From: Aquimarina sp. MAR_2010_214
Lineage (GTDB): Bacteria > Bacteroidota > Bacteroidia > Flavobacteriales > Flavobacteriaceae
Length of the DNA: 64,000 nucleotides
Direction of reading: 5' to 3'
NCBI RefSeq assembly: GCF_002846555.1
Contig: NZ_PJMS01000001.1
Coordinates: 2,418,001 to 2,482,000 of the forward strand
The notes beneath the pieces are model-generated. The model was not told where the DNA came from, did no database searches, and was given only the letters and a program-made list of their open reading frames with translations. Both the position numbers and the translations under genes were made by a program. Positions 35,898 to 44,382 of this stretch are shown here, piece after piece; within the stretch, counting starts at the first letter, position 1, and each line of letters begins with the position of its first letter.

Positions 35898-37007
35898 TTA
35901 TATCTGTTCTTTTATTTTTTTAGGAATACCATCTTTATGAAGTAAAATCCCTACGGTTTTCATTCTAAAATATGCTTCAGACATATAAAGATACCCATGT
36001 TGAGCCCCTTTGACTCCCCACGAGTTTTTGATTTTATAATACGTTTTTCCTTTTTTATCAACTCCTTTTCCAACTAAATGCATTAAGTGATCATCTGTAG
36101 TATTGTAGTTTTCGAATTCTCTTTGCCGAGATTCGGAAGTAACTTTCTCTTCTTCAGCATACTCTTTAAATGCATTTTCACGTTTTTTTTCATTAGTAAG
36201 AATTGCTAAACCACTTTTTTGAGAAAACCCGATTTCACTTACATCTCCATCCCAGGCTACAGTATACCCTTCTTTTAAAGCATGATCAACTACTTGTTGT
36301 AACTCATCAAGTGGAATGTTATGGTATATACCATTAGAGAAATTATCTGGAATTTCTAGAATGAAATTACTATTCATGGGGTGATGGGTGAAAGAAGTTA
36401 ACGTGATGTAGTTATTTGCATCAATCCCGAGTTCTTTAGCAAATTCAATAGGGGTATACGTCTTATTATTATAGTTAAAAGTGTTAGGTCTTTTTCCAAT
36501 ATAGATATCTAACATTGCTTCGTAACTTTTCCACCAGTTTTTTGAAAGAATTTTGTGTTTTACCGCATTATCAACCATATTGGTTAATAATTTAATTAAC
36601 TCACTATGATCATGACGTTCTGCAATATTTCCAGCAAAACCCGTATAAATTTCATTAGGAATAATCCCGTATTTGCGAATAGATTTTATAACATCATGTG
36701 AGAGTGCTCCTTCGCTAAACTGAGCCTTTCCTTGTCTTAAGATATAATTTCTTGCTTTATCAGTATATGTATTTCTAACCTGAAATAATTCTGATAAATT
36801 GTGAACTCCATGTCCTAAACGAGCAACCTCTGACTCGATATAAGAGGTGGTAGAAAAACTCCAGCAGGTACCTGTTTTTCCTTGACTAATAACAGGATTA
36901 CATTGAAGAGATATTTTATCTGTGATGCTATAATCAGGATGTGTTTTTTGAGCATATCCTATAGATAAAAATAGAAACATGCAATTAATAAAAAAGAGTT
37001 TTTTCAT
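35898..37007 (-). CDS. C1-family cysteine peptidase (bleomycin hydrolase / aminopeptidase C type)
   Basis: The 369-residue protein has a signal peptide (1-19, ending IGYAQ). The catalytic triad is visible: Gln42 and Cys48 in ISQGKTGTCWSF, the histidine in DDHLMHLVG, and the asparagine in KIKNSWG. The family C1B includes bleomycin hydrolase and PepC, but those are cytoplasmic, while this one is exported. It lies 63 bases downstream of the TonB receptor gene on the same strand, with no terminator or promoter seen between them, so it may be part of the ECF-controlled transcript. Confidence 0.87.
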   Translation of the reverse strand: MKKLFFINCMFLFLSIGYAQKTHPDYSITDKISLQCNPVISQGKTGTCWSFSTTSYIESEVARLGHGVHNLSELFQVRNTYTDKARNYILRQGKAQFSEGALSHDVIKSIRKYGIIPNEIYTGFAGNIAERHDHSELIKLLTNMVDNAVKHKILSKNWWKSYEAMLDIYIGKRPNTFNYNNKTYTPIEFAKELGIDANNYITLTSFTHHPMNSNFILEIPDNFSNGIYHNIPLDELQQVVDHALKEGYTVAWDGDVSEIGFSQKSGLAILTNEKKRENAFKEYAEEEKVTSESRQREFENYNTTDDHLMHLVGKGVDKKGKTYYKIKNSWGVKGAQHGYLYMSEAYFRMKTVGILLHKDGIPKKIKEQI

Positions 37008-37070
37008 TTTAATTATATAATTTGTAGGTGATGAAGGTACAAGAAAATAGATAAAAAATTGAATAGTTAA

Positions 37071-39623
37071 CTACCAAAAGACCCTGAAGCTAATATTTGG
37101 AGTGATTCCTAGTGACAGTATATCAGAATTGATAAACTGATTGTTCAGAGAATTGGTCGTCCTAAACTCTCTGTTTAGTAAATTCCTTTTATTATATAAA
37201 TTTAAAACAGAAAGTCCAATGCGATAATTGATATTGGAATTATATCCTATTTTAAAATCGTAAATAGCAGAGAAATCCAGCCTGTGATATTCGGGAAGAT
37301 TATTACTATTAATCTCATCAAATTCTAAGATTACAATTTCACCACTTTCATCTACTCCTGATACATTGGTAAAGACTTTTCCTGTATGCCAAATCCAACC
37401 TAAAGAGAATTGGAAATTATTAACTCTATAGAATTGAGACCATTTTACGGTATGTTCAATGTTCCAATTTCCAGGAAAAGATTCATCATTATTAATGTCT
37501 TCAAATGTATTACTGGTATTGATATATGAGTAGCTTACCCATGTTTTATAATTTTTGAATCTTTTTTTTAGAAAAAAATCAACTCCAAAAACTCTACTCT
37601 CTCCTATATGATAGGTGTTATCAATTGGGTTAATAAAACCAGAAGTTAGCGTAGTGATATCTTCGATTTGTTTGTAATAGCCGTCAATGTCCAAATACCA
37701 TTTGTTTTTTCTAAAACTGCTTCCTAAAGTAAATTGATAACTACTAATTACTGGGAATTGATCATTATTAGCTAATGTCCAGACTTTGTTTTCTAGCGAT
37801 AAATCACTGACCACGGATTCTTGTATCTGACTAGTAGCTTGACTTCTGTATTCTAAGCTAGTGTTAACTTCCCAGTTTTTAGTAATATATTTTTGAGCAA
37901 AAATCCGGGGCTCTATATAGGTTTTGTCAAGTTCTGCGTAAAAATTAAATCGTAATCCGACAGATACATAAAAGCTTTTTGGATTATCTAAAGTGTATTC
38001 TGCATATGCTGCATGAGTATTTAAAAAACTATCATCTTCATCCAAAATAAGTTGATAACCGGGGGTGGCTGTTACAAAAGCATATTTGATTGTATTGTTT
38101 GATAATTGATAACCGCCAGAGATACTTTGGTATTTTGATATTTTGTAATTCAATCCAAGTTCGGCACCAAAATCTCCAATACTGTTTTTTTTACTTTCAA
38201 TTTCTGTTATGGCTCCCAAGTTTCTTGTGATAAATTGATAATTTAGAAGGTATTTGGTGTAATATCCACTTACTTTGGTGTTGAAATTATTACTGTATAC
38301 GTGACTCCATTTAAAATTATATCCTTCATTCTCTGTAGTAAGCTCATCATTAAAAGATTCGGTAGTGTCACTTCTTCTAAAATCTAAGTCATTTTTACTA
38401 TAAATGGTATTAATTTCTATTTTATCACTATCTGATGGTTGTAGAATTAGGTTTGCATTATAATCTAAGTAGAAAAAATCATTATCTTCATCATTAAGGG
38501 GATCAGTCTCGGCAATTTTAGTATTCTGAAAAACACGATCAGAGAGCTGTTTGTAGGTAAATGTTTTTAAAACATCGGTGTATGATCTTCTTCCTGATAC
38601 CTGAATTGATATTTTATCTTGTAAGACAGGAATATGCGCTACGATATCTGCATTGATCATATTAAAACCGGCACCACCTGAAAACCGTTCTGCAATTTGA
38701 TTTTCTGATTTAATATCAATCACTCCTGCAATTCGATCTCCATATTGAGCACTAACACCGCTTTTAGAAAAATTAACCTCTTTAGCTACATATGGATTAA
38801 ACGCAGATAGCATACCAAATAGATGTCCTTGGTGATAGGTCTTTATGCCATTCCATAATACTAGATTTTGGTTAGGAGAACTTCCTCTTACAAATAATCC
38901 GGAAGCAGTCTCAAAAGGGTTGTTAACACCTGGAGTGAGTTGTATTGTTTGTAAAATGTCTGGTTCTGTACGGCCGGGGAGGACTTCTACGTTATTTAAG
39001 TCAATATGGATTACTTCTTTATTTTGGGTAATTCCTTTGGCTAAATATTCCTGAATAAAAACTTCATCAAGAATTTCTTCATGTGCATTGGTAAGGTTTA
39101 TTTTAATACACTCGTCAGTTAAAAATGATTTAGAATTCAAAATTCTTTGACGAAACCCCGGAGCACTAATTAAAATAACAGAATTGTATGGTACTTGACT
39201 ACTTTCAAAATAACCTTTATTATCTGTAGTTACATTAGTACGATTAGCTTTGAAAAAGATTCCTATATCCTTAAGTGGTTTTTGCTCTTCATCTAAAATA
39301 TATCCACAAACAGTGATACGATCTCTTTTATCCAAAGCACTGATAGTAACAAAGTTTTTTCCGGTGATTTTAAACTTTAATTTCGTTTGTTGTTGTAGTT
39401 GTTTAATTAAATTGTCTAGAGAATCTTCAGAATTTAGTATTAGAGAGATATTTTCATCCTCTATTAAGGTGTCGATATAAGAAAATTTAAGATTGTAGAA
39501 TTCTTCAATTATAGGAATTACTGAGGGTAGTGGTTTGTTATTAATAGTAATGACTTTTGCTTCTTCTTGAGAAGAAACAGATATGCTGCATAACAAAAGG
39601 CATACACATAAAAGTCTTATCAT
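37071..39623 (-). CDS. TonB-dependent receptor with STN signalling domain (FecA type)
   Basis: The 850-residue outer-membrane protein has a signal peptide (1-18). A secretin/TonB short N-terminal domain (about 25-98, ITINNKPLPSVIPIIEEFYN onward) is the part that contacts FecR in such systems. A carboxypeptidase-regulatory-like beta-sandwich follows (103-180), then the plug (about 205-310, with PDILQTIQLTPGV and FVRGSSPNQNLVLWNG) and a 22-strand barrel. It starts 4 bases after the fecR stop, so it forms a sensory cassette with fecR and the ECF sigma gene. The ligand is unknown; no siderophore or glycan genes adjoin. Confidence 0.9.
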   Translation of the reverse strand: MIRLLCVCLLLCSISVSSQEEAKVITINNKPLPSVIPIIEEFYNLKFSYIDTLIEDENISLILNSEDSLDNLIKQLQQQTKLKFKITGKNFVTISALDKRDRITVCGYILDEEQKPLKDIGIFFKANRTNVTTDNKGYFESSQVPYNSVILISAPGFRQRILNSKSFLTDECIKINLTNAHEEILDEVFIQEYLAKGITQNKEVIHIDLNNVEVLPGRTEPDILQTIQLTPGVNNPFETASGLFVRGSSPNQNLVLWNGIKTYHQGHLFGMLSAFNPYVAKEVNFSKSGVSAQYGDRIAGVIDIKSENQIAERFSGGAGFNMINADIVAHIPVLQDKISIQVSGRRSYTDVLKTFTYKQLSDRVFQNTKIAETDPLNDEDNDFFYLDYNANLILQPSDSDKIEINTIYSKNDLDFRRSDTTESFNDELTTENEGYNFKWSHVYSNNFNTKVSGYYTKYLLNYQFITRNLGAITEIESKKNSIGDFGAELGLNYKISKYQSISGGYQLSNNTIKYAFVTATPGYQLILDEDDSFLNTHAAYAEYTLDNPKSFYVSVGLRFNFYAELDKTYIEPRIFAQKYITKNWEVNTSLEYRSQATSQIQESVVSDLSLENKVWTLANNDQFPVISSYQFTLGSSFRKNKWYLDIDGYYKQIEDITTLTSGFINPIDNTYHIGESRVFGVDFFLKKRFKNYKTWVSYSYINTSNTFEDINNDESFPGNWNIEHTVKWSQFYRVNNFQFSLGWIWHTGKVFTNVSGVDESGEIVILEFDEINSNNLPEYHRLDFSAIYDFKIGYNSNINYRIGLSVLNLYNKRNLLNREFRTTNSLNNQFINSDILSLGITPNISFRVFW

Positions 39624-39627
39624 TCTA

Positions 39628-40542
39628 TTATTTTTCTAATACCACGGTCTTACTATCTTTCGATAGGCTATACTTCATGCCTAAGGTACTAAAAACTGTT
39701 CTAAGAGCAACTTCCTTATTATTGTTTGGAAAAGTTCCTGTGTATATAGTTTCGAGATTTATCTCTGTTGTTTTAATTTTTAAATCATATTGTTCTTCAA
39801 GTTCGTTAAATACATATTTGATAGGTATACTTCTAAACGAACTTGTATTATTAAGCCAGGATGGTTTCTGAGTATCAAAAGTCCAGCTTTCTGGGGCAGT
39901 ATTTTCTAGATTTCTATATCCTTTTCCTGCTGTTAGAATATTTTTATTTTCCTTATTAACAACACTAACTTTCCCTTCAAAACAAGTAACTTCAAAAAGA
40001 GTATTTTGAGATTGTACGTTAAATTGAGTTCCTAGTACAGAGACTTTTCCATTTTTGGTTGTAACAGTGAATTTGCTTCCTTTTTTTACTTTAAAAAAAG
40101 CTTCTCCTTCTAAGGTCACCATTCTATTTTTCTTCCAATTTTTCTCATCAAAGCTTGCAGTCGATTTGGCATTTAAGATCATTTCGGATCCATCTGGCAA
40201 TGTTACAGTTAATTGCTCTCCATAGTTGGCATTAAAAGATTCGCTGGGTTTAAATAAAAATATCCCTAAAATAATTACGATTGAAGCGGCAACTGCTATG
40301 TAAGGCCATAATTTTATAACCGAATTAGATTTTTCTTTTGATGTATAACTTGATTTAGATTTTAAAGTAGAGAGTTCTTTTTCTATATCATAATCTGTTA
40401 GATCCAAAGCGTCAGCACCGGCCATTATTTTTACATAATGCTCATACTCAGGGTGAGACTTAAACTCACGAAGTTCTTCCTCAGAAAGCTCTCCGTTAAT
40501 CCACCTGGATAAGAATATATCATCTTTTTTATCGTCTAACAT
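39628..40542 (-). CDS. FecR-family anti-sigma factor
   Basis: The 304-residue protein has a cytoplasmic N-terminal segment (1-77, LSRWINGELSEEELREF), one transmembrane helix (about 78-97), and a periplasmic FecR domain with VTLPDGSEMILNAKSTASF, GEAFFKVKKGSKFTVTTKNGKVSVLGTQFNV, and a C-terminal STN-binding part. It would hold the ECF sigma factor inactive until the TonB receptor signals. It has its own ECF-type promoter (40564-40590) in the 87-base gap after the sigma gene. Confidence 0.9.
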   Translation of the reverse strand: MLDDKKDDIFLSRWINGELSEEELREFKSHPEYEHYVKIMAGADALDLTDYDIEKELSTLKSKSSYTSKEKSNSVIKLWPYIAVAASIVIILGIFLFKPSESFNANYGEQLTVTLPDGSEMILNAKSTASFDEKNWKKNRMVTLEGEAFFKVKKGSKFTVTTKNGKVSVLGTQFNVQSQNTLFEVTCFEGKVSVVNKENKNILTAGKGYRNLENTAPESWTFDTQKPSWLNNTSSFRSIPIKYVFNELEEQYDLKIKTTEINLETIYTGTFPNNNKEVALRTVFSTLGMKYSLSKDSKTVVLEK

Positions 40543-40563
40543 AACTTCGGTATATAATATGTG

Positions 40564-40590
40564 AACGTTTTATTTTTAAATTACCCTACC
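40564..40590 (-). promoter_or_regulatory. ECF-type promoter of fecR-TonB receptor (site A)
   Basis: On the minus strand GGTAGGGTAA (40590-40581), 13 bases, then CGTT (40567-40564). The same 14 bases with the same spacing occur in front of the two PKD-like lipoprotein genes. CGTT ends 21 bases before the fecR start codon, a sensible leader. The GG-rich -35 and CGT-type -10 are typical of ECF sigma factors, not of the housekeeping consensus. Confidence 0.75.
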
Positions 40591-40629
40591 TTTTTATATT
40601 AAAAAGTTTTCTAGGTCAATAGGCATATT

Positions 40630-41151
40630 CTAAATATTTCCTATTTTTTTTCTTAATGTTATCAATGCTTTGTGCATTAATTTCTCTATAGCTTTTACAG
40701 AAACATTCGATAGTTCTGCAATTTCCTTATATGTTTTTTTATCTATTCGACTTAGCAGAAACACTTCTCTTTGACGTTCTGATAAATCTGCAATTGCACT
40801 TTTTAATTTTTCCATATACTCTTTTTCAAGAGCAATAAATTCTGGTGATTCGTGATTGATGTCTGTTTTACGTTGTATAATGTAATCTCTGTATTTGAAC
40901 CTCACTTTTTGATGTCGTGTAACGCTAATACCAAGATTAGTAGCAATTGTATAAATGTAACTTTTAGCCTTATCTATAGAAACTTTAGAGCAATTATTCC
41001 AGAGTTTAATAAATGCATCTTGAACAATATCTTCGGCCTGTTCCAGATCTCCAAATTTATAATATATGTAATTCCTCAAAAGTTTGGAGTTACTCTTGAA
41101 AAATTCGTCAAAGACTTGCTCGTTACAAGTAGAATTTTTGTTGTCAGACAT
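40630..41151 (-). CDS. ECF-type RNA polymerase sigma factor
   Basis: From ATG at 41151 the product is 173 residues. Region 2 has the helix LEQAEDIVQDAFIKLWNN, and region 4 has LSERQREVFLLSRIDKKTYKEIAE followed by the DNA-reading helix VSVKAIEKLMHKALITLRKK. There is no region 3, as expected for ECF (FecI-like) factors. The frame is open to 41175, but the housekeeping promoter at 41173-41203 starts transcription near 41166, inside that extension. It is the first gene of the sigma-fecR-receptor cassette. I infer that it recognises the GGTAGGGTAA-N13-CGTT element. Confidence 0.92.
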   Translation of the reverse strand: MSDNKNSTCNEQVFDEFFKSNSKLLRNYIYYKFGDLEQAEDIVQDAFIKLWNNCSKVSIDKAKSYIYTIATNLGISVTRHQKVRFKYRDYIIQRKTDINHESPEFIALEKEYMEKLKSAIADLSERQREVFLLSRIDKKTYKEIAELSNVSVKAIEKLMHKALITLRKKIGNI

Positions 41152-41172
41152 CTGGGAAATAAAATATACTTC

Positions 41173-41203
41173 CAAAACTAGATTTTTTTTTCAAGCTATC
41201 AAA
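41173..41203 (-). promoter_or_regulatory. Housekeeping promoter of the ECF sigma gene
   Basis: On the minus strand TTTG (41203-41200), 19 bases, TAGTTTTG (41180-41173). This is a consensus Bacteroidota promoter with a leader of about 15 bases to ATG 41151. The sigma gene is thus probably made constitutively and controlled after translation by FecR. Confidence 0.75.
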
Positions 41204-41224
41204 AAATAAAAAAATAAAGTATGG

Positions 41225-41251
41225 GGTAGGGTAATTTTTTTTTGAGTCGTT
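41225..41251 (+). promoter_or_regulatory. ECF-type promoter of the four-domain PKD-like lipoprotein (site B)
   Basis: GGTAGGGTAA (41225-41234), 13 bases, CGTT (41248-41251), identical in sequence and spacing to sites A and C. It is divergent from the housekeeping promoter of the sigma gene, 22 bases away. The leader to the start at 41312 is about 52 bases. Confidence 0.75.
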
Positions 41252-41311
41252 TCATTTTAAGAGAGGTTTAAAAAGCTTCTTAAGAAAATTTACTAACCCC
41301 AAAAATTATTC

Positions 41312-42481
41312 ATGATGAAAAAATTTAGTATTTGGTATACGTTGATATTTGCACTTTTGTTAGGATTTATCTCTTGCGAAACGGAAGATTTTAATAATGA
41401 TCCAGAGGTTGAGATCGTTATTGATAACAAAGAAGGAAGTGCCGTTTATAGTTTTGAAGCTAAAACCAACGGAATTAACAATGATGCAGAAATAATTTGG
41501 TCTGTTGATGGAAATGATATAGAAGGAGAAGATAAAGAAAATATCATCAATCAGATTATGGACTACCTGTTTGAACCTGGAAAACACACAATTTGTGTTA
41601 GAATAATAACAGAAGAGAGAACGGTAGAAGCCTGTGCTGATATAGAAGTAGAGGTAGATGAAAATAACCCTTGTCCTGATTTGTTTTTTAGAAGTAAGCA
41701 TTACCAAGGGCGATCTACTTATAAATTTATTGCAGATTTTAAAGAAATTCAAGAGGTATCTTATGGGTGGTATATTAATGGCGAATTAGTAGAAGATTCT
41801 GCACCTAATGAAAATAATTATTTTATATGGAATTTTAAAGAGCCGGGAAGGTATGAAGTATGTATCAAAACAGAAACACCAAATTGCCCAGAAGGGGTTT
41901 CTTATTGTAAAGTTATAGAAGTCGAAGCATCTGATTTAGCTTGTCCAGAAGTTTCTTTTACAAAAGAAATGGAACCAGAAACAATGGGGACGTATACTTT
42001 TGATGCGAAGATAGAAGGTGTAGATGAGGTAAGCCAAATACTATGGTTTGTTGATGGAAAGGTTGTAGACTCACCAAAAAATGATAATGATTCGCAGATA
42101 GGAAATAGAACTCTTATATATCAATTTGATTCTGGTGTTCATGAAGTATGTTTAAAAGTGATTACTCCTGATTGCCAAGAAGGAGTGAAATATTGTAAAG
42201 AGATAAGAGTAGGGGATTGCCCAGATCTGTTCTTTGAACCAGAACGAGATGGAGATAAAGCCGCGTATTATTTCTACCCTCGTGCATTTGAAGGAATTGA
42301 TAATATTACTCTAGAATGGTTTGTTAATAAGAAATATGTTGGTAAATCACCAGAATTCCCTCATAATAATCCGTTTTATCATGAATTTGATGGGCCAGGG
42401 AGGTATGAAGTGTGTTTGATGATAGAGACTCCAGAATGTCCTAACGGAACATCATTTTGTAAGATTATAGAATTTGAATAA
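41312..42481 (+). CDS. Surface lipoprotein with four PKD-like, cysteine-rich domains
   Basis: The 389-residue product has a type II signal peptide (lipobox GFISC, cysteine at 22) and four domains of about 85 to 95 residues. Domains two to four share the pattern CP-[DE]-[LV]-x-F, a central W-[FY]-[VI]-[ND] strand, then G-[RV]-[YH]-EVC[IL]-x-x-x-TP-x-C-x-x-G-x-x-[YF]-CK-x-I, with four cysteines each; the first domain is diverged. The beta-sandwich pattern resembles PKD or Ig-like folds. It lies divergently from the sigma gene and has the ECF-type promoter. I infer a surface or periplasmic binding protein expressed together with the TonB receptor; its ligand is unknown. Confidence 0.8.
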   Translation: MMKKFSIWYTLIFALLLGFISCETEDFNNDPEVEIVIDNKEGSAVYSFEAKTNGINNDAEIIWSVDGNDIEGEDKENIINQIMDYLFEPGKHTICVRIITEERTVEACADIEVEVDENNPCPDLFFRSKHYQGRSTYKFIADFKEIQEVSYGWYINGELVEDSAPNENNYFIWNFKEPGRYEVCIKTETPNCPEGVSYCKVIEVEASDLACPEVSFTKEMEPETMGTYTFDAKIEGVDEVSQILWFVDGKVVDSPKNDNDSQIGNRTLIYQFDSGVHEVCLKVITPDCQEGVKYCKEIRVGDCPDLFFEPERDGDKAAYYFYPRAFEGIDNITLEWFVNKKYVGKSPEFPHNNPFYHEFDGPGRYEVCLMIETPECPNGTSFCKIIEFE

Positions 42482-42555
42482 TTACTTAATTTTCTATTCA
42501 TCAAAGAATAGATTATATAATACAATAAGTTAGTTAGGTTAGATTAATTAGGTTG

Positions 42556-42594
42556 ATTCCCTGGGAGCAAGGCCATGCTTCTGGGGAATTTTTG
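42556..42594 (+). terminator. Terminator of the four-domain lipoprotein gene
   Basis: ATTCCCTGGGAGCA (42556-42569) pairs with TGCTTCTGGGGAAT (42576-42589), 14 pairs with three G-U wobbles, followed by TTTTT. It lies 75 bases after the stop. The rest of 42482-42855 holds no gene I can support; an inverted repeat TCAATATTGT/ACAATATTGA lies at 42813-42847. Confidence 0.75.
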
Positions 42595-42850
42595 TTTATA
42601 GGATTACGATATATATTATTTATGATTAGTAATCTATAAAAATAAAGTTGAATGACAGAGTTTGATATAAGGATTTGAAAGAAAATTTATATAAACTTTT
42701 TTGATTCTTCTTTTACAATCTTAGGATAATATACAAGATAAGTCACTTGTTTTTTTTGGTGCTTTAGAGTAGTTTTCCGTTCAATGGGTAGGTGGTTGCT
42801 ATATAAAACGAGTCAATATTGTTAAAAAAAAACAGCTACAATATTGATAT

Positions 42851-42886
42851 AAAAAATAGGGGTGAGATTTTCTATCTCACCCCTAT
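42851..42886 (-). terminator. Terminator of the susC-susD operon
   Basis: ATAGGGGTGAGAT (42856-42868) pairs perfectly with ATCTCACCCCTAT (42874-42886) around TTTCT. On the minus strand the hairpin is followed by TTTTTT. It lies 31 bases after the susD-like stop. Confidence 0.9.
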
Positions 42887-42917
42887 GAATTATGCTAATA
42901 ATTTATTGGAATATTGA

Positions 42918-44372
42918 CTAATTCAAATCCCAGAAAAGTTTTGTTTCGGCAAGATCGCCACCTATAGCAGCAGAGCCTGCTGTCCAATTTGTAGGGTTTA
43001 AAGTTTGCTCAATAACAGGATATGTATATCTGTTTGGAAAACCAGATTTAGGTTTATCCGGAGTAGCTAATGTTGGGAAATCTAAAAGTCTGATTGAAGT
43101 CCAAGCTTCTAAACCTCTATTAAACAAGGCTATCCATTTTTGATTACCTATTACTTCTTTCCAAGGAGTAGTTGCAGTACTTGCTGCCAAGGCAGTATCA
43201 TAATCTACCGTTGGTTGAGCAAGGTATGTCATTGCATCTGCATTTGATCCTCCCCAGCTTTCTATTGATTCTACTACAGCAATATCGTAATGACTCTTTG
43301 CTGTTCCTCCAACTGCAAAAGTTCTAGCAGCAGCTTCAGCTAATAAAAACTCAACTTCTGCATAATCAAGAATTACACCAGGAGTTGTAGCTGCTTCTAC
43401 TTGAGCAGATACATGAGAATGTGAATCAAAATCCGAGGTCATACCAATACCTCCGCCAATATAATTTCCAGTTCCAGGTACTTCTAAAAAGTACAAAGGT
43501 CTTCTAGGGTCATTTAATGTGTTCATCATATCTACAATAGTAACCGCAGCAACAAAATCATTTCTCCCACTCAAAACTAAATTATTATGAATAGGATTTG
43601 TGTTTGGTGCAGCTGCTAGATATGTGAAATTAGCATTATCAGCTCTGCTGGTAAATACACCACTTGTTACGGCATCTTCTACCGTAGTTTTAGCAAATGC
43701 ATTATCCACATCAGATAGTAGAATACCCATTCTTAGTTTTAAAGAAGCAGCAAATTTTTTCCATAGTGATGTATCTCCACCATAAATATTATCTGCAAGT
43801 CCAAAACTTCCTTTGCTTGTGTCTAATGCATTAATAGTAACTGTAAGTCTTTCTATAAGAGTTTTATATACCGTCTCACCTTCATCATATGTAGGTAATA
43901 AGTCATCAATGTCTAAGGCTTCTGCGTAGGGAACGTTTCCAAAAGTTTCTACTAAGATGCTATAAGTATAAACGGTTAATATTTCTATTACCTGAAGCTT
44001 ATTGGCTTTAGTCTCAATATCTGTAGGTAGTGAATATTGAGTTTCTTCAATAACCTTAGCTGCTTCATCTAAATCTTTTAAAACATCTTTATAAAGAACA
44101 CTCCAATGCGTAGCTGGAATGGTTCTTGTTACTTGGTCATATTGACTTTCTTGTAAATATGTTGTTTCCTGTAAATATTGTGCCCAGAGTTTGGTGTTAT
44201 TGTTATTAACATTTAAATCAACCACTTGGTCAACTAAATTCTTCTGCGCACCAGTAAACAATGTTTCTCCAGGAACAGAAGATGGATCTTTAATATTCTC
44301 ATTCAAACTCTCGAGGTTGTCCGAACAAGATGCTATAATTACCGCGGTAATTAGAATTAATATTTTTTTCAT
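42918..44372 (-). CDS. SusD/RagB-family nutrient-binding lipoprotein
   Basis: The 484-residue protein has lipobox IIASC (cysteine 16) and the helical TPR-based SusD fold. NENIKDPSSVPGETLFTGAQ follows the signal, and DYAEVEFLLAEAA near residue 325-337 is the SusD family's C-terminal helix motif. It belongs to the SusD-like group annotated SusD/RagB (Pfam SusD-like). It caps the SusC-like transporter at the cell surface and delivers a glycan or peptide. No glycoside hydrolase or peptidase gene adjoins, so the substrate stays open. Confidence 0.9.
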   Translation of the reverse strand: MKKILILITAVIIASCSDNLESLNENIKDPSSVPGETLFTGAQKNLVDQVVDLNVNNNNTKLWAQYLQETTYLQESQYDQVTRTIPATHWSVLYKDVLKDLDEAAKVIEETQYSLPTDIETKANKLQVIEILTVYTYSILVETFGNVPYAEALDIDDLLPTYDEGETVYKTLIERLTVTINALDTSKGSFGLADNIYGGDTSLWKKFAASLKLRMGILLSDVDNAFAKTTVEDAVTSGVFTSRADNANFTYLAAAPNTNPIHNNLVLSGRNDFVAAVTIVDMMNTLNDPRRPLYFLEVPGTGNYIGGGIGMTSDFDSHSHVSAQVEAATTPGVILDYAEVEFLLAEAAARTFAVGGTAKSHYDIAVVESIESWGGSNADAMTYLAQPTVDYDTALAASTATTPWKEVIGNQKWIALFNRGLEAWTSIRLLDFPTLATPDKPKSGFPNRYTYPVIEQTLNPTNWTAGSAAIGGDLAETKLFWDLN

Positions 44373-44382
44373 CTTTATTTTT

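Noticed and set aside
41152..41175. Longer start for the ECF sigma gene
   Set aside because: The ATG at 41175 overlaps the -7 box TAGTTTTG of the sigma promoter.
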